Numbered from the stretch's first letter, positions 16,285 to 24,925 are shown. The stretch: DNA of 26,828 bases from Fibrobacteres bacterium CG2_30_45_31 (GCA_001873075.1 MNYL01000134.1:1-26828), one strand, 5' to 3'. A program made the numbers and translations. Notes: generated by a model not told the origin, from the letters alone.

Positions 16285-16293
16285 AACAACCCC
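16285..16293 (-). promoter_or_regulatory. Ribosome binding site for TTG start of the SpvB-like gene
   Basis: GGGG (16290-16293, within AAAGGGG) lies 5 bases before TTG 16284. It favours this non-ATG start over the upstream ATG at 16371, whose extra residues are not signal-like and would overlap the small membrane-protein gene. Confidence 0.6.
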
Positions 16294-16298
16294 TTTAG

Positions 16299-16493
16299 TT
16301 AAACTGTTTCCAAAGTTAAAATGATTCTGGGTTCTTCGAACTTTGAGTAGATAAGTGAAATAGCAACCCAATAAAATCCAACGACAAAAAAGAGCAAGGA
16401 TACAACAACAATTACAAAAGAAACAGCAACAAACGTTCGCAAAATATCATCCCTTAAAAAAATTAAAAACTCCCAGTCTCCGAGCATTATCAT
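16299..16493 (-). CDS. Small membrane protein, unknown
   Basis: This 64-residue frame encodes an N-terminal charged stretch and then about 30 continuous hydrophobic residues (about 20-49, FVAVSFVIVVVSLLFFVVGF and onward), ending in a short polar tail. It is therefore a single-span or re-entrant membrane protein. It ends 14 bp before the start of the giant SpvB-like gene and would be read with it. The ribosome site is weak, with GGAAAGAG too far upstream. I recognise no family. It could help export or anchoring of the RHS pair, or be a chance frame; the strong hydrophobic segment favours a real gene. Confidence 0.45.
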   Translation of the reverse strand: MIMLGDWEFLIFLRDDILRTFVAVSFVIVVVSLLFFVVGFYWVAISLIYSKFEEPRIILTLETV

Positions 16494-16504
16494 TGACTCA
16501 TTAG

Positions 16505-16533
16505 AAGATAAACTCTTTCCTACATAAATTCAA
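16505..16533 (-). promoter_or_regulatory. Candidate promoter before the membrane protein/SpvB-RHS operon
   Basis: On the minus strand TTGAAT (16533-16528) and TATCTT (16510-16505) are separated by 17 bases. They lie in the only gap between the pilus operon and the RHS genes. This is a match by eye to a sigma70-type promoter in AT-rich DNA, so chance is possible. Confidence 0.3.
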
Positions 16534-16565
16534 GATTAAAATTCATTTTTTGTAAAAATTCACAA

Positions 16566-16964
16566 TCACTCCCCTGTGTACCCAATCCCGCTCCAACCCA
16601 CAGAAAATCCATTGCCCGGCCCCCTCTTTCCGCTATAATACACAAGGATCTCCCCCCATTTCCCTGGTTCACAATGAAGCTCAGGAAAAGGAAATACAGC
16701 ACGCAACGAATCTGCTGATAATCCATTGAAAACAAACAAATTATCCGTTCCGCAAGTCCCTGAATTTTCACGTATTAATTTGTCAGCAATGGCACTTTTT
16801 ACTGACATTTCAAAGAAATCACTATTTTGTTTTTTATAGTTTAATTGCAATACAAAACTGTCAGAAAACATTTGCAAAGCAAAAATGGAAAACAGTCCCA
16901 TGAGCGAAAGAGTCACGAGTAGTTCTATGAGAGTGAATCCCTTTTTCTGCGAATATTTAATCAT
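16566..16964 (-). CDS. Minor pseudopilin (GspJ/PilW-like)
   Basis: I choose ATG 16964, giving 132 residues and a short leader MIKYSQKKG followed by FTLIELLVTLS. This is the classic prepilin peptidase site: cleavage after Gly, Phe as new N-terminus and Glu at +5. The longer reading frame upstream is only an overlap with the previous gene. The N-terminal helix spans about 10-32. The C-terminal domain contains two Cys (near SGTCGTDN and LHCEPG) that may pair. It overlaps the preceding pilin-like gene by 8 bp and is the last gene of the operon. It probably sits at the tip of a pseudopilus. The exact subfamily is not settled. Confidence 0.88.
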   Translation of the reverse strand: MIKYSQKKGFTLIELLVTLSLMGLFSIFALQMFSDSFVLQLNYKKQNSDFFEMSVKSAIADKLIRENSGTCGTDNLFVFNGLSADSLRAVFPFPELHCEPGKWGEILVYYSGKRGPGNGFSVGWSGIGYTGE

Positions 16965-17313
16965 GGAATTGACCATAGGTGCAAAACGACAATTTTCTGG
17001 AAGCTTTTTCCCCCAGGTGGTCAGCAACCGCATAAAAACAACGTTCTTCGATTTCCGTGATAACATGAAGTTGCACGGTCCAAGGTACCCCCAATGAATC
17101 TCTATATTCCAGTAGGGTGTCATGGGCAATGAGCCCATCTCTTGCCCGATATAAAGAGAGCTTGGAAAGTTCCCGCCCGTAATCATCATGGTAAGCTTTC
17201 TCACTCATGGGACTGCGATACTGGAATCCCAATAAGGACACACCTACCGTTCCCATAATGGCGAAGCTGATGAGCACTTCCATTAAAGTGGATCCCTTTT
17301 TAGCGAATAGCAT
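16957..17313 (-). CDS. Minor pseudopilin (GspI/PilV-like)
   Basis: The 118-residue product begins MLFAKKG then STLMEVLISFAIMG, a type IV prepilin leader with Gly before the cut and Glu at +5. One hydrophobic helix is followed by a small globular domain. Its start overlaps the upstream PilX-like gene by 14 bp and its end overlaps the next pseudopilin by 8 bp, so the three are translated together. In type II secretion and type IV pilus systems such minor pilins prime assembly of the fibre. The GspI/PilV assignment rests on the N-terminus and gene order. Confidence 0.87.
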   Translation of the reverse strand: MLFAKKGSTLMEVLISFAIMGTVGVSLLGFQYRSPMSEKAYHDDYGRELSKLSLYRARDGLIAHDTLLEYRDSLGVPWTVQLHVITEIEERCFYAVADHLGEKASRKLSFCTYGQFHD

Positions 17314-18568
17314 AGCCAGCGACGCCCCCTATGCGCCACACATCAGGCACTAAAGTTACGAGCGAGGTATCCTGAACAATCTGGGCTTTTTTGAGGTACC
17401 CTTGCCAAATGGTACTTTCCTCTTCAAAAGCCAGGTTCCACGCAACAACACTTCCTTGTACCAAGCCTTGAATATCCAAGAATCCGTGAACCAATACAAG
17501 CCCATCAATTTTGACCTTTGAACCTAGCGATACTGAAATACCTTTGAGAGAGGCATCCCAATTTTCTCCCTGATACAAAAGAAGCGCTTTTCCGCGAAAC
17601 CGAGGAATGTCCATTCGACCGATATATTCAACAGCACCTGTTTTATGCCCTTGCACAGCGAGTGTCACATATTCGTGTTGTGTGATTTCCAAATCCGCAG
17701 CAAGAGTATCTCTAGCAAGTAACTGCCCTGAGAGTTGAACTCTCTCACTTGCAGAAATAGTGCCCGCAGCAAAGAAACCATTTTTCATGGAGGCGTTTCC
17801 ACGAATTTGAATGTGCTCAGCAATGAGAGTGCAACTGTCACAAAAAGCTTCTCCCTGTATGAGAATATTTTTACAGACATGTAATCCCTGAATGGTATCT
17901 CTTCCATCAAAGGTGCATTTTTTGTCACCCAAATTTTCCAATTGAAGTTCGAGGGCGCGGCCCGAAAATCGAGGGTAGAAAGCAATTGAATCCCAGAGGG
18001 GCCATGTGTCGTTAAAGACTTTTCCCACATGTTCTGCGGAACTCGATGCAGGCATTTTGTAATGAGTGCTCTTTTCCACTTTACCATTTCGTAGCGCAAC
18101 GTCCCCTTCTATCCGCGATGTTCCTGCCAAAGAAACTCCAGCATTAATATCTAACAAGGTGAGCACCGGTAACCCTTTGACCCAATAACCGGCACGGGCA
18201 TCAAGCTGTTTTTTTATATCGTGTCTGCCGTATTTAGCCATGCCCTCTGCTTTTAGCTGAGAATACACTCCATTTTGCGTTGCAGACAAAGTAAACGTTA
18301 TAGAAGAGTCTGCATTGGCATGGTCCACACCCTTGCTACGCCAAGGTTCATTATTTTCCTGCATCCTGTACGAGGCATATTCTAAGGCACTCAGGGCAGA
18401 AAAATAGGCTTGCGTTTTCGCGTGTCTGCGAGCGACCTCGCGTTTTTCCGAAGCGACCATTTCGTAAAAGGAGCCCGCAAAAATACCGAGTACGAGAATC
18501 ACGGTAAGAGTCAGGGGAAGCGCTATTCCCCTTTTTTTATCGTGTGAGTACAAACGTCCCACCAACAT
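17300..18568 (-). CDS. PilX/GspK-like protein with beta-rich (solenoid-like) body
   Basis: The 422-residue product has KKRG followed by IALPLTLTVILVLGIF, an N-terminus typical of PilX/GspK proteins that lack the usual Glu5. After a helical segment (about 38-70) comes a long stretch of short beta-steps (VSLAGTSRIEGDVALRNG, IQIRGNASMKNG, VKIDGLVLVHGFLDIQG), as in bactofilin-like or pilus-linked beta-solenoids. Typical GspK instead has an alpha-helical domain. The assigned ATG overlaps the upstream gene by 32 bp and has no ribosome site; a TTG at codon 6 is a possible alternative. It probably belongs to the pseudopilus tip complex. Confidence 0.8.
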   Translation of the reverse strand: MLVGRLYSHDKKRGIALPLTLTVILVLGIFAGSFYEMVASEKREVARRHAKTQAYFSALSALEYASYRMQENNEPWRSKGVDHANADSSITFTLSATQNGVYSQLKAEGMAKYGRHDIKKQLDARAGYWVKGLPVLTLLDINAGVSLAGTSRIEGDVALRNGKVEKSTHYKMPASSSAEHVGKVFNDTWPLWDSIAFYPRFSGRALELQLENLGDKKCTFDGRDTIQGLHVCKNILIQGEAFCDSCTLIAEHIQIRGNASMKNGFFAAGTISASERVQLSGQLLARDTLAADLEITQHEYVTLAVQGHKTGAVEYIGRMDIPRFRGKALLLYQGENWDASLKGISVSLGSKVKIDGLVLVHGFLDIQGLVQGSVVAWNLAFEEESTIWQGYLKKAQIVQDTSLVTLVPDVWRIGGVAGYAIR

Positions 18569-19007
18569 AGGATAGCGTCACCGCCTGAGCAGTAATCTGA
18601 GTGACTGTAACCCCCCACTGCTCCTGACCCACACACATCACCGCCGATTGTCCTTTGTAACGCAAAATGACGACGGGTTTATCCCCAGGCAAAATAGCAT
18701 CCAAAGTCACCGCAGGCTTAGGGACTTGTGGTTTTGCGGGTTGTTCCTCTGCAACGATTGCTTTAGCACTTGTGTGTGGAGCCGAAGGCCTATAAGATGC
18801 AGGTAATCGGAAAGGATCGCGCAATCCTTGCGGAGGGGCCTTTTGAGGCGTTATCCACCGAGATAAATCATCCATAGAGGGTAATGCTACTTGCGTTTCT
18901 GTAGATCCGTTTTTACGCCTGTCTGGCATTTTATCTAAAAGACGATAGGCAAAGACACCCCAAAAGAGGATCGCGCATACAATGAAAAAGGCATAGAGGC
19001 GGTTCAT
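18537..19007 (-). CDS. PilP/GspC-like periplasmic linker protein
   Basis: The 156-residue protein has one N-terminal membrane helix (about 5-24), a Pro-rich periplasmic linker with LRDPFRLP at about 62-69, and a small beta domain (about 98-156) ending YVGGTFVLTR. This layout matches PilP or GspC, which connect the inner-membrane platform to the secretin. The start overlaps the previous stop as TAATG with a strong GGAGGAG site. Its place right after the PilO-like gene supports the call. Sequence identity to either family is too low by eye to choose between them. Confidence 0.75.
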   Translation of the reverse strand: MNRLYAFFIVCAILFWGVFAYRLLDKMPDRRKNGSTETQVALPSMDDLSRWITPQKAPPQGLRDPFRLPASYRPSAPHTSAKAIVAEEQPAKPQVPKPAVTLDAILPGDKPVVILRYKGQSAVMCVGQEQWGVTVTQITAQAVTLSYVGGTFVLTR

Positions 19008-19543
19008 TATTCTCCTCCTTTTTCATGTCCAAATACAGAAAATTCCATAGAAGTTTGCAAGTTCCCAGCTTCGTCAAGTTCCATGCGAATTAAGGACACC
19101 TTAACGCAAAGCGAACCGTTTTCAAGATCTAGTACAAAGAGATGTAAGGCGTAGAACCCCCCTTTCGCTTTGAGGCTCACAGGATATTCGACTCCAAGCC
19201 CATCTCTTTCTGCTTCACGGGTGGAAAGATCTAGCAATGTCAAATGATTCTTTTGCGCCGTTTCCAAAACTTTTTTAAGCACTTCGGAAGGAGTAATTTT
19301 GGAATCCGTGTAAGTGTCTATCTTCTTGGATAGTTCACGGTAATGGGCCATCAGTGAATCTGAAGGCAAAGAGGGATTGCTGAAATTTTTCAAATTTTGC
19401 ATTTCAACAACAATTTGGGTAAATTCGTTGCCTAATACAGAAGAAAGCGGAACGATGCCTTTTACAAAAATCAAAAAGACTAATACTAGGGCTACACCAG
19501 AAAGAACTCCATAGCGGAAACGTAAGAGAAAATTGCTCATCAT
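19007..19543 (-). CDS. PilO/GspM-like inner-membrane assembly protein
   Basis: This 178-residue protein has a short cytoplasmic start, one membrane helix (about 11-33), a helical segment (about 40-80) and a C-terminal alpha-beta domain. That is the architecture of PilO and GspM, which pair with PilN/GspL in the periplasm. Two ATG codons stand in tandem at the start; GGAGG precedes both and they overlap the previous stop. It lies between the GspL-like and PilP/GspC-like genes, as expected for this platform. The sequence itself is only weakly diagnostic. Confidence 0.78.
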   Translation of the reverse strand: MMSNFLLRFRYGVLSGVALVLVFLIFVKGIVPLSSVLGNEFTQIVVEMQNLKNFSNPSLPSDSLMAHYRELSKKIDTYTDSKITPSEVLKKVLETAQKNHLTLLDLSTREAERDGLGVEYPVSLKAKGGFYALHLFVLDLENGSLCVKVSLIRMELDEAGNLQTSMEFSVFGHEKGGE

Positions 19544-20820
19544 TTTTCCTCCGCTACTAAATCAAAACGGACTACAGGTTTTCTCTTCCAGTTTGTTTTT
19601 TCTGTTGTTCGCAATCGCACCTGAGTAAAAGCGGGAGATTCTTCCAGTCGAGAAAGAAAAATGGACACATCTTGTGCTTCCGTAGCAAAGCCTTGAATAA
19701 AATATCTCCCCCCTTGAATATCCCAACGGGTAAGCCACATTCCTTCGGGTAACGCTTGGACAAGAAGCGACAAGGGAGAAGCATGACGAGTGCGATGACG
19801 TAGCAATGACTCCGCCTCAACACGATCTTTTTCCAATTTTTCGGACATAGAAGAAAGTTCGCGCCCAATAGACGCCTTCTTCTCTAAATCAATTCGATCT
19901 GAACGCGTATAAAAACCATACCCTGCAACAAAAAGGCCAAGAACGCCCACAAGTGCGAGAGAGAAGGCAAGAAAAGTTCCCGCTATTTTCAGTACCTTAC
20001 GAAACGCAGCAGATTCATGTAATCGTTTGCTGGGAATAGTGTCTTTACCAGTACCCAATGAAGGGAGTTTCTCCCAACCAAAAAGCCAGGCATCTTCGGC
20101 TAAAGATTCCAAAATATCGTGTTTTTGAGCAACGATTGTAACAGATAAGCCTATTTCTTTCTGAAGCGAATCAACACTTGAAGTGTCTCCATTCAATAAA
20201 CGCACGGGAAACGAGGCTACCGCAGGATAATGTTCTGGACAAAATTGATTAAAAAAGGAAGTAATACGATCTTTCACAATACGATGATAAGCTTGAAAGA
20301 CCCCTTCTCCATAAATCCAAATATCATAATAAGTATCGGTAGCACGAATAAAAATTTCACCTTCTAAATCGGGCTGAACAGAAAACATCGAAGGGTAAAG
20401 AAAAGCGGAGGGAATCACTTGTAAAGGCGCAAATCCTTTACGTTCTAATTCTGCCACTAAAACTTCACAAGAGCGGTCCAAGCAAAGACCAATAAAACCT
20501 TCTTCTTCTGCCATTAAAACTTTAAAATCAGTTTTGGCATAACCTGGCAGAAAAACCGCATCGTCACCATCAGCGGGTAACAGAGCGTATTCATTGGTAG
20601 AGAGCAACCGTACAGGTAAGGTATCATCCACGACAAGCACGCCATCCATGGACCCTTTATGAAATTCAAGATAGCCCTTGCATTCTTCCAGTGTCCCTTC
20701 ACAAAAATCCGTGCGATACAAACCTCTCCGGGAATGCACAAATCGAGCAAGTCGAGCGTGCCCCCGATTATACTCTAGACACCACCAAAAGCGGCCTAAT
20801 AACAATTCTAAAAGTTCCAA
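19540..20820 (-). CDS. GspL-like PilM-PilN fusion, platform protein
   Basis: The 426-residue product starts at a TTG immediately after the secretin stop, with GGAG 6 bases before it. Residues 1-270 form a cytoplasmic domain of the PilM/GspL actin-like type, inferred from place and length; typical nucleotide motifs are not clear. A membrane helix lies at about 276-303. A periplasmic coiled coil (about 310-345) and a PilN/GspL-type ferredoxin-like domain (about 350-426, with LPEGMWLTRWDIQGG and FIQGFATEAQDVSIFLSRLE) follow. This fusion is the GspL arrangement; classic type IV pili use separate PilM and PilN. It probably binds the ATPase on the inside and the PilO-like partner outside. Confidence 0.85.
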   Translation of the reverse strand: MELLELLLGRFWWCLEYNRGHARLARFVHSRRGLYRTDFCEGTLEECKGYLEFHKGSMDGVLVVDDTLPVRLLSTNEYALLPADGDDAVFLPGYAKTDFKVLMAEEEGFIGLCLDRSCEVLVAELERKGFAPLQVIPSAFLYPSMFSVQPDLEGEIFIRATDTYYDIWIYGEGVFQAYHRIVKDRITSFFNQFCPEHYPAVASFPVRLLNGDTSSVDSLQKEIGLSVTIVAQKHDILESLAEDAWLFGWEKLPSLGTGKDTIPSKRLHESAAFRKVLKIAGTFLAFSLALVGVLGLFVAGYGFYTRSDRIDLEKKASIGRELSSMSEKLEKDRVEAESLLRHRTRHASPLSLLVQALPEGMWLTRWDIQGGRYFIQGFATEAQDVSIFLSRLEESPAFTQVRLRTTEKTNWKRKPVVRFDLVAEEK

Positions 20821-22725
20821 TTACTTCTCCGTCTTCTTGATTTCTTTCTCCACATCCACGCTTCCCTCGCTACCGTAATAGATGGAGGGCGTTACAAAAA
20901 TCAACAGCTGACTTCGCGTCGTCACATGTTCCACATTTTTAAATAACCAGCCAAGCACCGGAATAGAGCCAAAGAAAGGAAGTTGACGATGAACATCATT
21001 GTGAGTTTCCTTAACCATGCCGCCAAGCACAATCGTTTCTCCGTTGCGAAGCCTTACAGAAGATTTTACATAGCGTTTGTTCAATGTGGGTAATGTTGTA
21101 GAACTGAAAGATCCTTCAGGCTCCGAAAAATCGGGCACAATGTCACAGGTAATTTCTCCTTCCCCAGTCACATAAGGAGTCACTGTAATATTGGAATTTG
21201 CCTCTACCTTTTCAAAGCGCTCCGTTGTTTTTGCAGTCACAGCATCGCCCTGATTGTAATCCACTTCAGATGTCAGCATAAAATATTGCGTCTGTCCAAT
21301 CGTAAGTACGGCCGTTTCCCCATTAAGAGTCGCAATTTGTGAGCGCGCCTTTACGTTTAGAATTTTTTCTTGCTCCAAGGCCTGAATTTGAGCCACAAAA
21401 TTCTTGGGGAGTGAAATCATTTTGCCCACTCCAATTTTATCAAGGACACTTTGAGCTTGCTTACGATTCAATACTTGGTCTATCGCAGGATAAATTTTAT
21501 TGCCACTTGCAATCTTAGAGGCGTCTCCTAAAAGAAGATCCACACCATAACTGCGCGCTTTTTCCATGTCCATATCAACGACCAAAACTTCTATTAAAAT
21601 TTGTGGCACGGGTAAATCCATTTTTTCCACATACTGAGAAATCGCATCCAGAACATCATAAGAACCCACAGCCATTAATGCATTTTGAGAGCGTACAACC
21701 TGAATTTGAGTTGATTTGGTGAGTGTGGTTGGCAAAAGTTTAATGACATCTTCTGCGCGTAAATGTTTGAGACGAATGAGTAAAGAATTGTCTCCAGTCT
21801 GCATCTCATTAGGCCCCACAAAATAAACTCCGTCGCGTTCCCAATAAGTATAAGGGGTACCACGGAAAAGATACTTGAGGGCATCACGTAAACGAACCCC
21901 CTCCATGTGTGCAGTGACTTTTCCTTCAAGTTGCCCATAAACGACCGTATTTAATTTCGCCTGCGCGAAAACTTCACCCACAAGTACCGAAAGTGGGGCA
22001 TCCATAGCTTCAATAGTTACCAATGAATCACGTAACTTGACACGAAAACGACCAGTACTATTTTTTCCATCTTTAGTATCGCCTTTAAAATCCCACGAGG
22101 GTTTCTGCAACGAATAAACCCCTTCAGATTCACGAAGTTCCAATCCCTGACTTTCTGCGAGGAGTTGCAAAGCCTTATCCAGCTGAAGTTCCTTGATATA
22201 TAAGGTCACATCCGCTTTAAGACCTGGATCCACAACCACATTTTTCCCTGTTTTTTCGACAATGGCCCTCACGACTACATCCAAAGGCGATTTTTCAATA
22301 TCCAAACTTAATTTATCCTTATTCCAACGGATATCAAAGCGAAGCTCCGGCGCCTTAGGCGGTGGCGGCGCTTCGATCACAGGCTTATGTACGGTAATCA
22401 CACCCTTTTCAACAGTGTATGTGTAACCATTCCGGGAAAGCAATATTCGCAAAGCATCTTTTAATGACTGTTTGCTAAAATTCACAGTCACAGGTCCTTT
22501 GACTTCTGGCTCTAAAAATAAATTCAAACCATACTGAACCGCTAAACCTTGCAACAAATCACGGATTTCAGTATCCTTGACGTTTAAATTGGAGATCATC
22601 AGTGAATCCGCAATCGGAAGCTCCACTTCATCCTTCACTTTTTGTGGAGACACACCCACAGGAGCCGCTGTTGCCTGAGTAAACAGAGAAATAAAAAATA
22701 GAAAGCAGAAAATAATAAGTCTCAT
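20821..22725 (-). CDS. gspD: Outer-membrane secretin (GspD/PilQ family)
   Basis: I set the start at ATG 22725: GGAGG stands 10 bases before it, it overlaps the ATPase stop as TAATG, and it gives a proper signal peptide ending near ATAAP. The 634-residue protein has three STN/N-domain-like repeats (about 35-105, 125-195 and 215-295), an N1-like secretin repeat (about 300-365), and the secretin beta-barrel domain. That domain shows LNGETAVLTIGQTQ, RLRNGETIVLGGMV and the conserved IPVLGWLF near 585-595. It forms the outer-membrane channel for a pilus or pseudopilus. No separate pilotin is identified, although the operon's first gene is a lipoprotein. GspD and PilQ cannot be separated with certainty. 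Confidence 0.95.
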   Translation of the reverse strand: MRLIIFCFLFFISLFTQATAAPVGVSPQKVKDEVELPIADSLMISNLNVKDTEIRDLLQGLAVQYGLNLFLEPEVKGPVTVNFSKQSLKDALRILLSRNGYTYTVEKGVITVHKPVIEAPPPPKAPELRFDIRWNKDKLSLDIEKSPLDVVVRAIVEKTGKNVVVDPGLKADVTLYIKELQLDKALQLLAESQGLELRESEGVYSLQKPSWDFKGDTKDGKNSTGRFRVKLRDSLVTIEAMDAPLSVLVGEVFAQAKLNTVVYGQLEGKVTAHMEGVRLRDALKYLFRGTPYTYWERDGVYFVGPNEMQTGDNSLLIRLKHLRAEDVIKLLPTTLTKSTQIQVVRSQNALMAVGSYDVLDAISQYVEKMDLPVPQILIEVLVVDMDMEKARSYGVDLLLGDASKIASGNKIYPAIDQVLNRKQAQSVLDKIGVGKMISLPKNFVAQIQALEQEKILNVKARSQIATLNGETAVLTIGQTQYFMLTSEVDYNQGDAVTAKTTERFEKVEANSNITVTPYVTGEGEITCDIVPDFSEPEGSFSSTTLPTLNKRYVKSSVRLRNGETIVLGGMVKETHNDVHRQLPFFGSIPVLGWLFKNVEHVTTRSQLLIFVTPSIYYGSEGSVDVEKEIKKTEK

Positions 22726-24119
22726 TATATCATAGCCTCCGAAGCCACTTCTTCCCGAGTTGTCCAACCGCGTGTCACTTTTTCGGCACCATCTTTAGCC
22801 AGTGTTACCATTCCCTCTTCCTCCGCACATTTTCGAATTTCAGCGAGAGATGCCTTTGCATGAATTTTTTCTCGTATTGCCTCCGACATGGGCATCATTT
22901 CATAAATACCTAAACGTCCCCTAAAACCGGAACCACCACAATAAGGACAACTGCGTGCCCCCTCTTTACCGCCGCAATGAGAACAAACTCTTCGCACCAA
23001 TCGTTGCGCCATCACTAAATTCACTGCCGAAGCCACTAAAAAGGGTTCAATACCCATATCAATAAGTCGCGTAATGGCCGAAGGAGCATCATTCGTATGC
23101 AAAGTCGAAAAAACTAAGTGGCCCGTCAACGCCGCACGAATCGCTAATTCTGCCGTTTCTGAGTCGCGAATTTCCCCCACCATAATTACATCCGGATCTT
23201 GGCGAAGCAGCGTGCGAAGGGCATTTGCAAAAGTTAAATCAATTTTGGTATTCACCGCCGTCTGTACAATGCCATTTACTTTGTATTCAATCGGTTCTTC
23301 AATGGTCGAAATATTTATTTCGGTGGATCGAATCATCTGAAGCAACGTATAAAGTGTCGTCGTTTTGCCCGAACCCGTCGGACCCGTAATTAAAAACATT
23401 CCATAGGGCTTATGAATTTCTTTTTCCGCCAACGCGACATGTTCCGGCAACATCCCTAAAGCCGCGAGATCATGAACCACTTGACCTTTATCCAGCAAGC
23501 GTAAGACAATCTTTTGGCCATAGTCTGTAGGGAGCGCAGACACACGAATATCCACTTCATGGGAGCCATCTCCAAAATGAATGCGCCCATCTTGCGGACG
23601 ACGCCGTTCGGCAATGTCCATATTTGCCATGACTTTCACACGAGAAAGAACTTCAGGAATCGAGCGCACAGGCAAGCGACGCGCGACCCCAAGTACTCCA
23701 TCTTTACGAAAACGGACCAAAAAATCTCGTTCCCCAGGCTCAAAATGAATGTCCGAAACCCCCGCATGCATTGCTTCAGAAATAATTTCATCCACCAAAC
23801 GAACTACGGGCGGCTGATTGCGATAGACGCGAGGCTGTGCATGAGAACTCCCACCAGTCCACTGACAATAAGCATCAATCCATTCTGAAATTCGCGTAGC
23901 TTCTGCACCCACCGGACGCACTAAAAGAGCCGTCGCCGCCTGTAAATCAGACACCAAATCAAAATCGGAAGGATCTGACATCGCAATACGAACCGAAAGA
24001 GAATCTTCATCTATTGACAATGGTAGAACGAAAAAACGCTGCATCAGTTCCAATGGAAGCAAACGCAAACAAGCCGAAGACGGTGGGGCCTCCAACGTAT
24101 CCAATCGCGTGTTACTCAC
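22725..24119 (-). CDS. gspE: Secretion/pilus assembly ATPase (GspE/PilB family)
   Basis: The 464-residue protein starts at a GTG that overlaps the lipoprotein stop as GTGA. Residues about 20-75 are the MshEN/GspE-N second half (LPLELMQRF...LSVRIAMSDPSDFD); the first half with the RLG motif is missing, so the N-terminus is short. Walker A is GPTGSGKT (246-253), the Asp box STIEEPIEY lies at 271-279, Walker B is VIMVGEIRD (311-319), and the His box is LTGHLVFSTLHTN (331-343). Four Cys at 379, 382, 391 and 394 form the zinc site typical of GspE/PilB and absent from PilT. It powers fibre assembly from the cytoplasm. All catalytic motifs look intact. Confidence 0.96.
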   Translation of the reverse strand: MSNTRLDTLEAPPSSACLRLLPLELMQRFFVLPLSIDEDSLSVRIAMSDPSDFDLVSDLQAATALLVRPVGAEATRISEWIDAYCQWTGGSSHAQPRVYRNQPPVVRLVDEIISEAMHAGVSDIHFEPGERDFLVRFRKDGVLGVARRLPVRSIPEVLSRVKVMANMDIAERRRPQDGRIHFGDGSHEVDIRVSALPTDYGQKIVLRLLDKGQVVHDLAALGMLPEHVALAEKEIHKPYGMFLITGPTGSGKTTTLYTLLQMIRSTEINISTIEEPIEYKVNGIVQTAVNTKIDLTFANALRTLLRQDPDVIMVGEIRDSETAELAIRAALTGHLVFSTLHTNDAPSAITRLIDMGIEPFLVASAVNLVMAQRLVRRVCSHCGGKEGARSCPYCGGSGFRGRLGIYEMMPMSEAIREKIHAKASLAEIRKCAEEEGMVTLAKDGAEKVTRGWTTREEVASEAMI

Positions 24120-24790
24120 TCCGCAACCGCTGGGTCTAACAAGACTCGCAACGAACGCAACTCTAGATCATCATCTGTGGTATCTGGTGCCACATCCAAA
24201 GTGTCAAAGACAATGTAGCCCGTTGCTGAAATACTAAATAGATTCTGGCGAGAAGGCAGAGAATCCAAAATGACACGGCCATTGGAATCCGTAGTGGTTT
24301 TCACAGACTTTTCACCACCCGATTGCACACTTACCGTCGCCCCCTTAATCGGAGAACTGGTTTCTGAATTCAAAACGGTCACTGTATAAGTAAATACAGT
24401 ACCGGTATCAGAAGCATCATAGCCTTGCGGGAGTAATGCCAAATTCAATGTACGAAGTATCACATCCAATGTGGTATCTGGGTCTGTAACTACATCTACA
24501 GAATCCCCAGGAATATAGCCCTCTGCACTCACAATCACTTGATTTACATAACTTTCAATAGAAGGAAACACGGTGCGGCCATTTTCATTCGTCGTTAAGG
24601 TGCGTGCGACCAAATCTTCTCCCGTCAACTCAACAGACGCTCCTTCCAGAGCCTTCCCTGTTTTCCCATCACGCACCAACACCGTGTAACGCACTGGAAT
24701 GCGATCATTTTCCGACTCCTGAATGCACGCCGCGAGCATCAAAACCGTGGCGAACATCAGAAAAAATTTGCCCTTACTCAACTTATGCAT
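24116..24790 (-). CDS. Lipoprotein with two CarboxypepD_reg/CNA-B-like domains
   Basis: I choose ATG 24790 because GGGAGG stands 8 bases upstream and the product then has a clean lipoprotein signal with LAAC (Cys22); a longer reading to 24832 adds a non-signal stretch. The 224-residue protein has two similar beta-sandwich domains of the carboxypeptidase-regulatory/CNA-B type, each with V-x-D/N-x-x-T/S-x-x-x-[AP]-[IL]-[EK]-GA-[ST]-V followed by T-[DN]-x-NGR. They lie at about 33-105 and 130-205. Ile after the Cys suggests the outer membrane. It heads the pilus/secretion operon and could help secretin assembly or surface binding; neither role is shown by sequence. Confidence 0.88.
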   Translation of the reverse strand: MHKLSKGKFFLMFATVLMLAACIQESENDRIPVRYTVLVRDGKTGKALEGASVELTGEDLVARTLTTNENGRTVFPSIESYVNQVIVSAEGYIPGDSVDVVTDPDTTLDVILRTLNLALLPQGYDASDTGTVFTYTVTVLNSETSSPIKGATVSVQSGGEKSVKTTTDSNGRVILDSLPSRQNLFSISATGYIVFDTLDVAPDTTDDDLELRSLRVLLDPAVAE

Positions 24791-24798
24791 AAATAAGA

Positions 24799-24804
24799 CC
24801 TCCC
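24799..24804 (-). promoter_or_regulatory. Strong ribosome binding site for the lipoprotein
   Basis: GGGAGG on the minus strand lies 8 bases before ATG 24790. It decides this start over the upstream ATG at 24832. Confidence 0.75.
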
Positions 24805-24820
24805 TAACAAAATCAAAGAT

Positions 24821-24849
24821 ATTAAAAAGCAAGTAAATTATGTTGCCAA
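24821..24849 (-). promoter_or_regulatory. Candidate promoter of the pilus/secretion operon
   Basis: On the minus strand TTGGCA (24849-24844) and TTTAAT (24826-24821) are 17 bases apart, which would give a short leader before ATG 24790. This is a sigma70-like match by eye; AT-rich DNA makes chance hits likely. Confidence 0.4.
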
Positions 24850-24925
24850 TAAATCAAGAAAAAGACATAAGCACCCCACGAGAATCACAATTCAAGAATG
24901 CCAACCTTGACGGATGCAATAAAAC

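Noticed and set aside
16285..16371. Longer start of the SpvB-like gene at ATG 16371
   Set aside because: The extra 29 residues are not signal-like and hide a clean signal peptide. AAAGGGG stands at good distance from TTG 16284.
16965..17204. Extended N-terminus of the last pseudopilin from 17204
   Set aside because: The 80 extra residues are an out-of-frame reading of the preceding pseudopilin gene; the prepilin leader begins at 16964.
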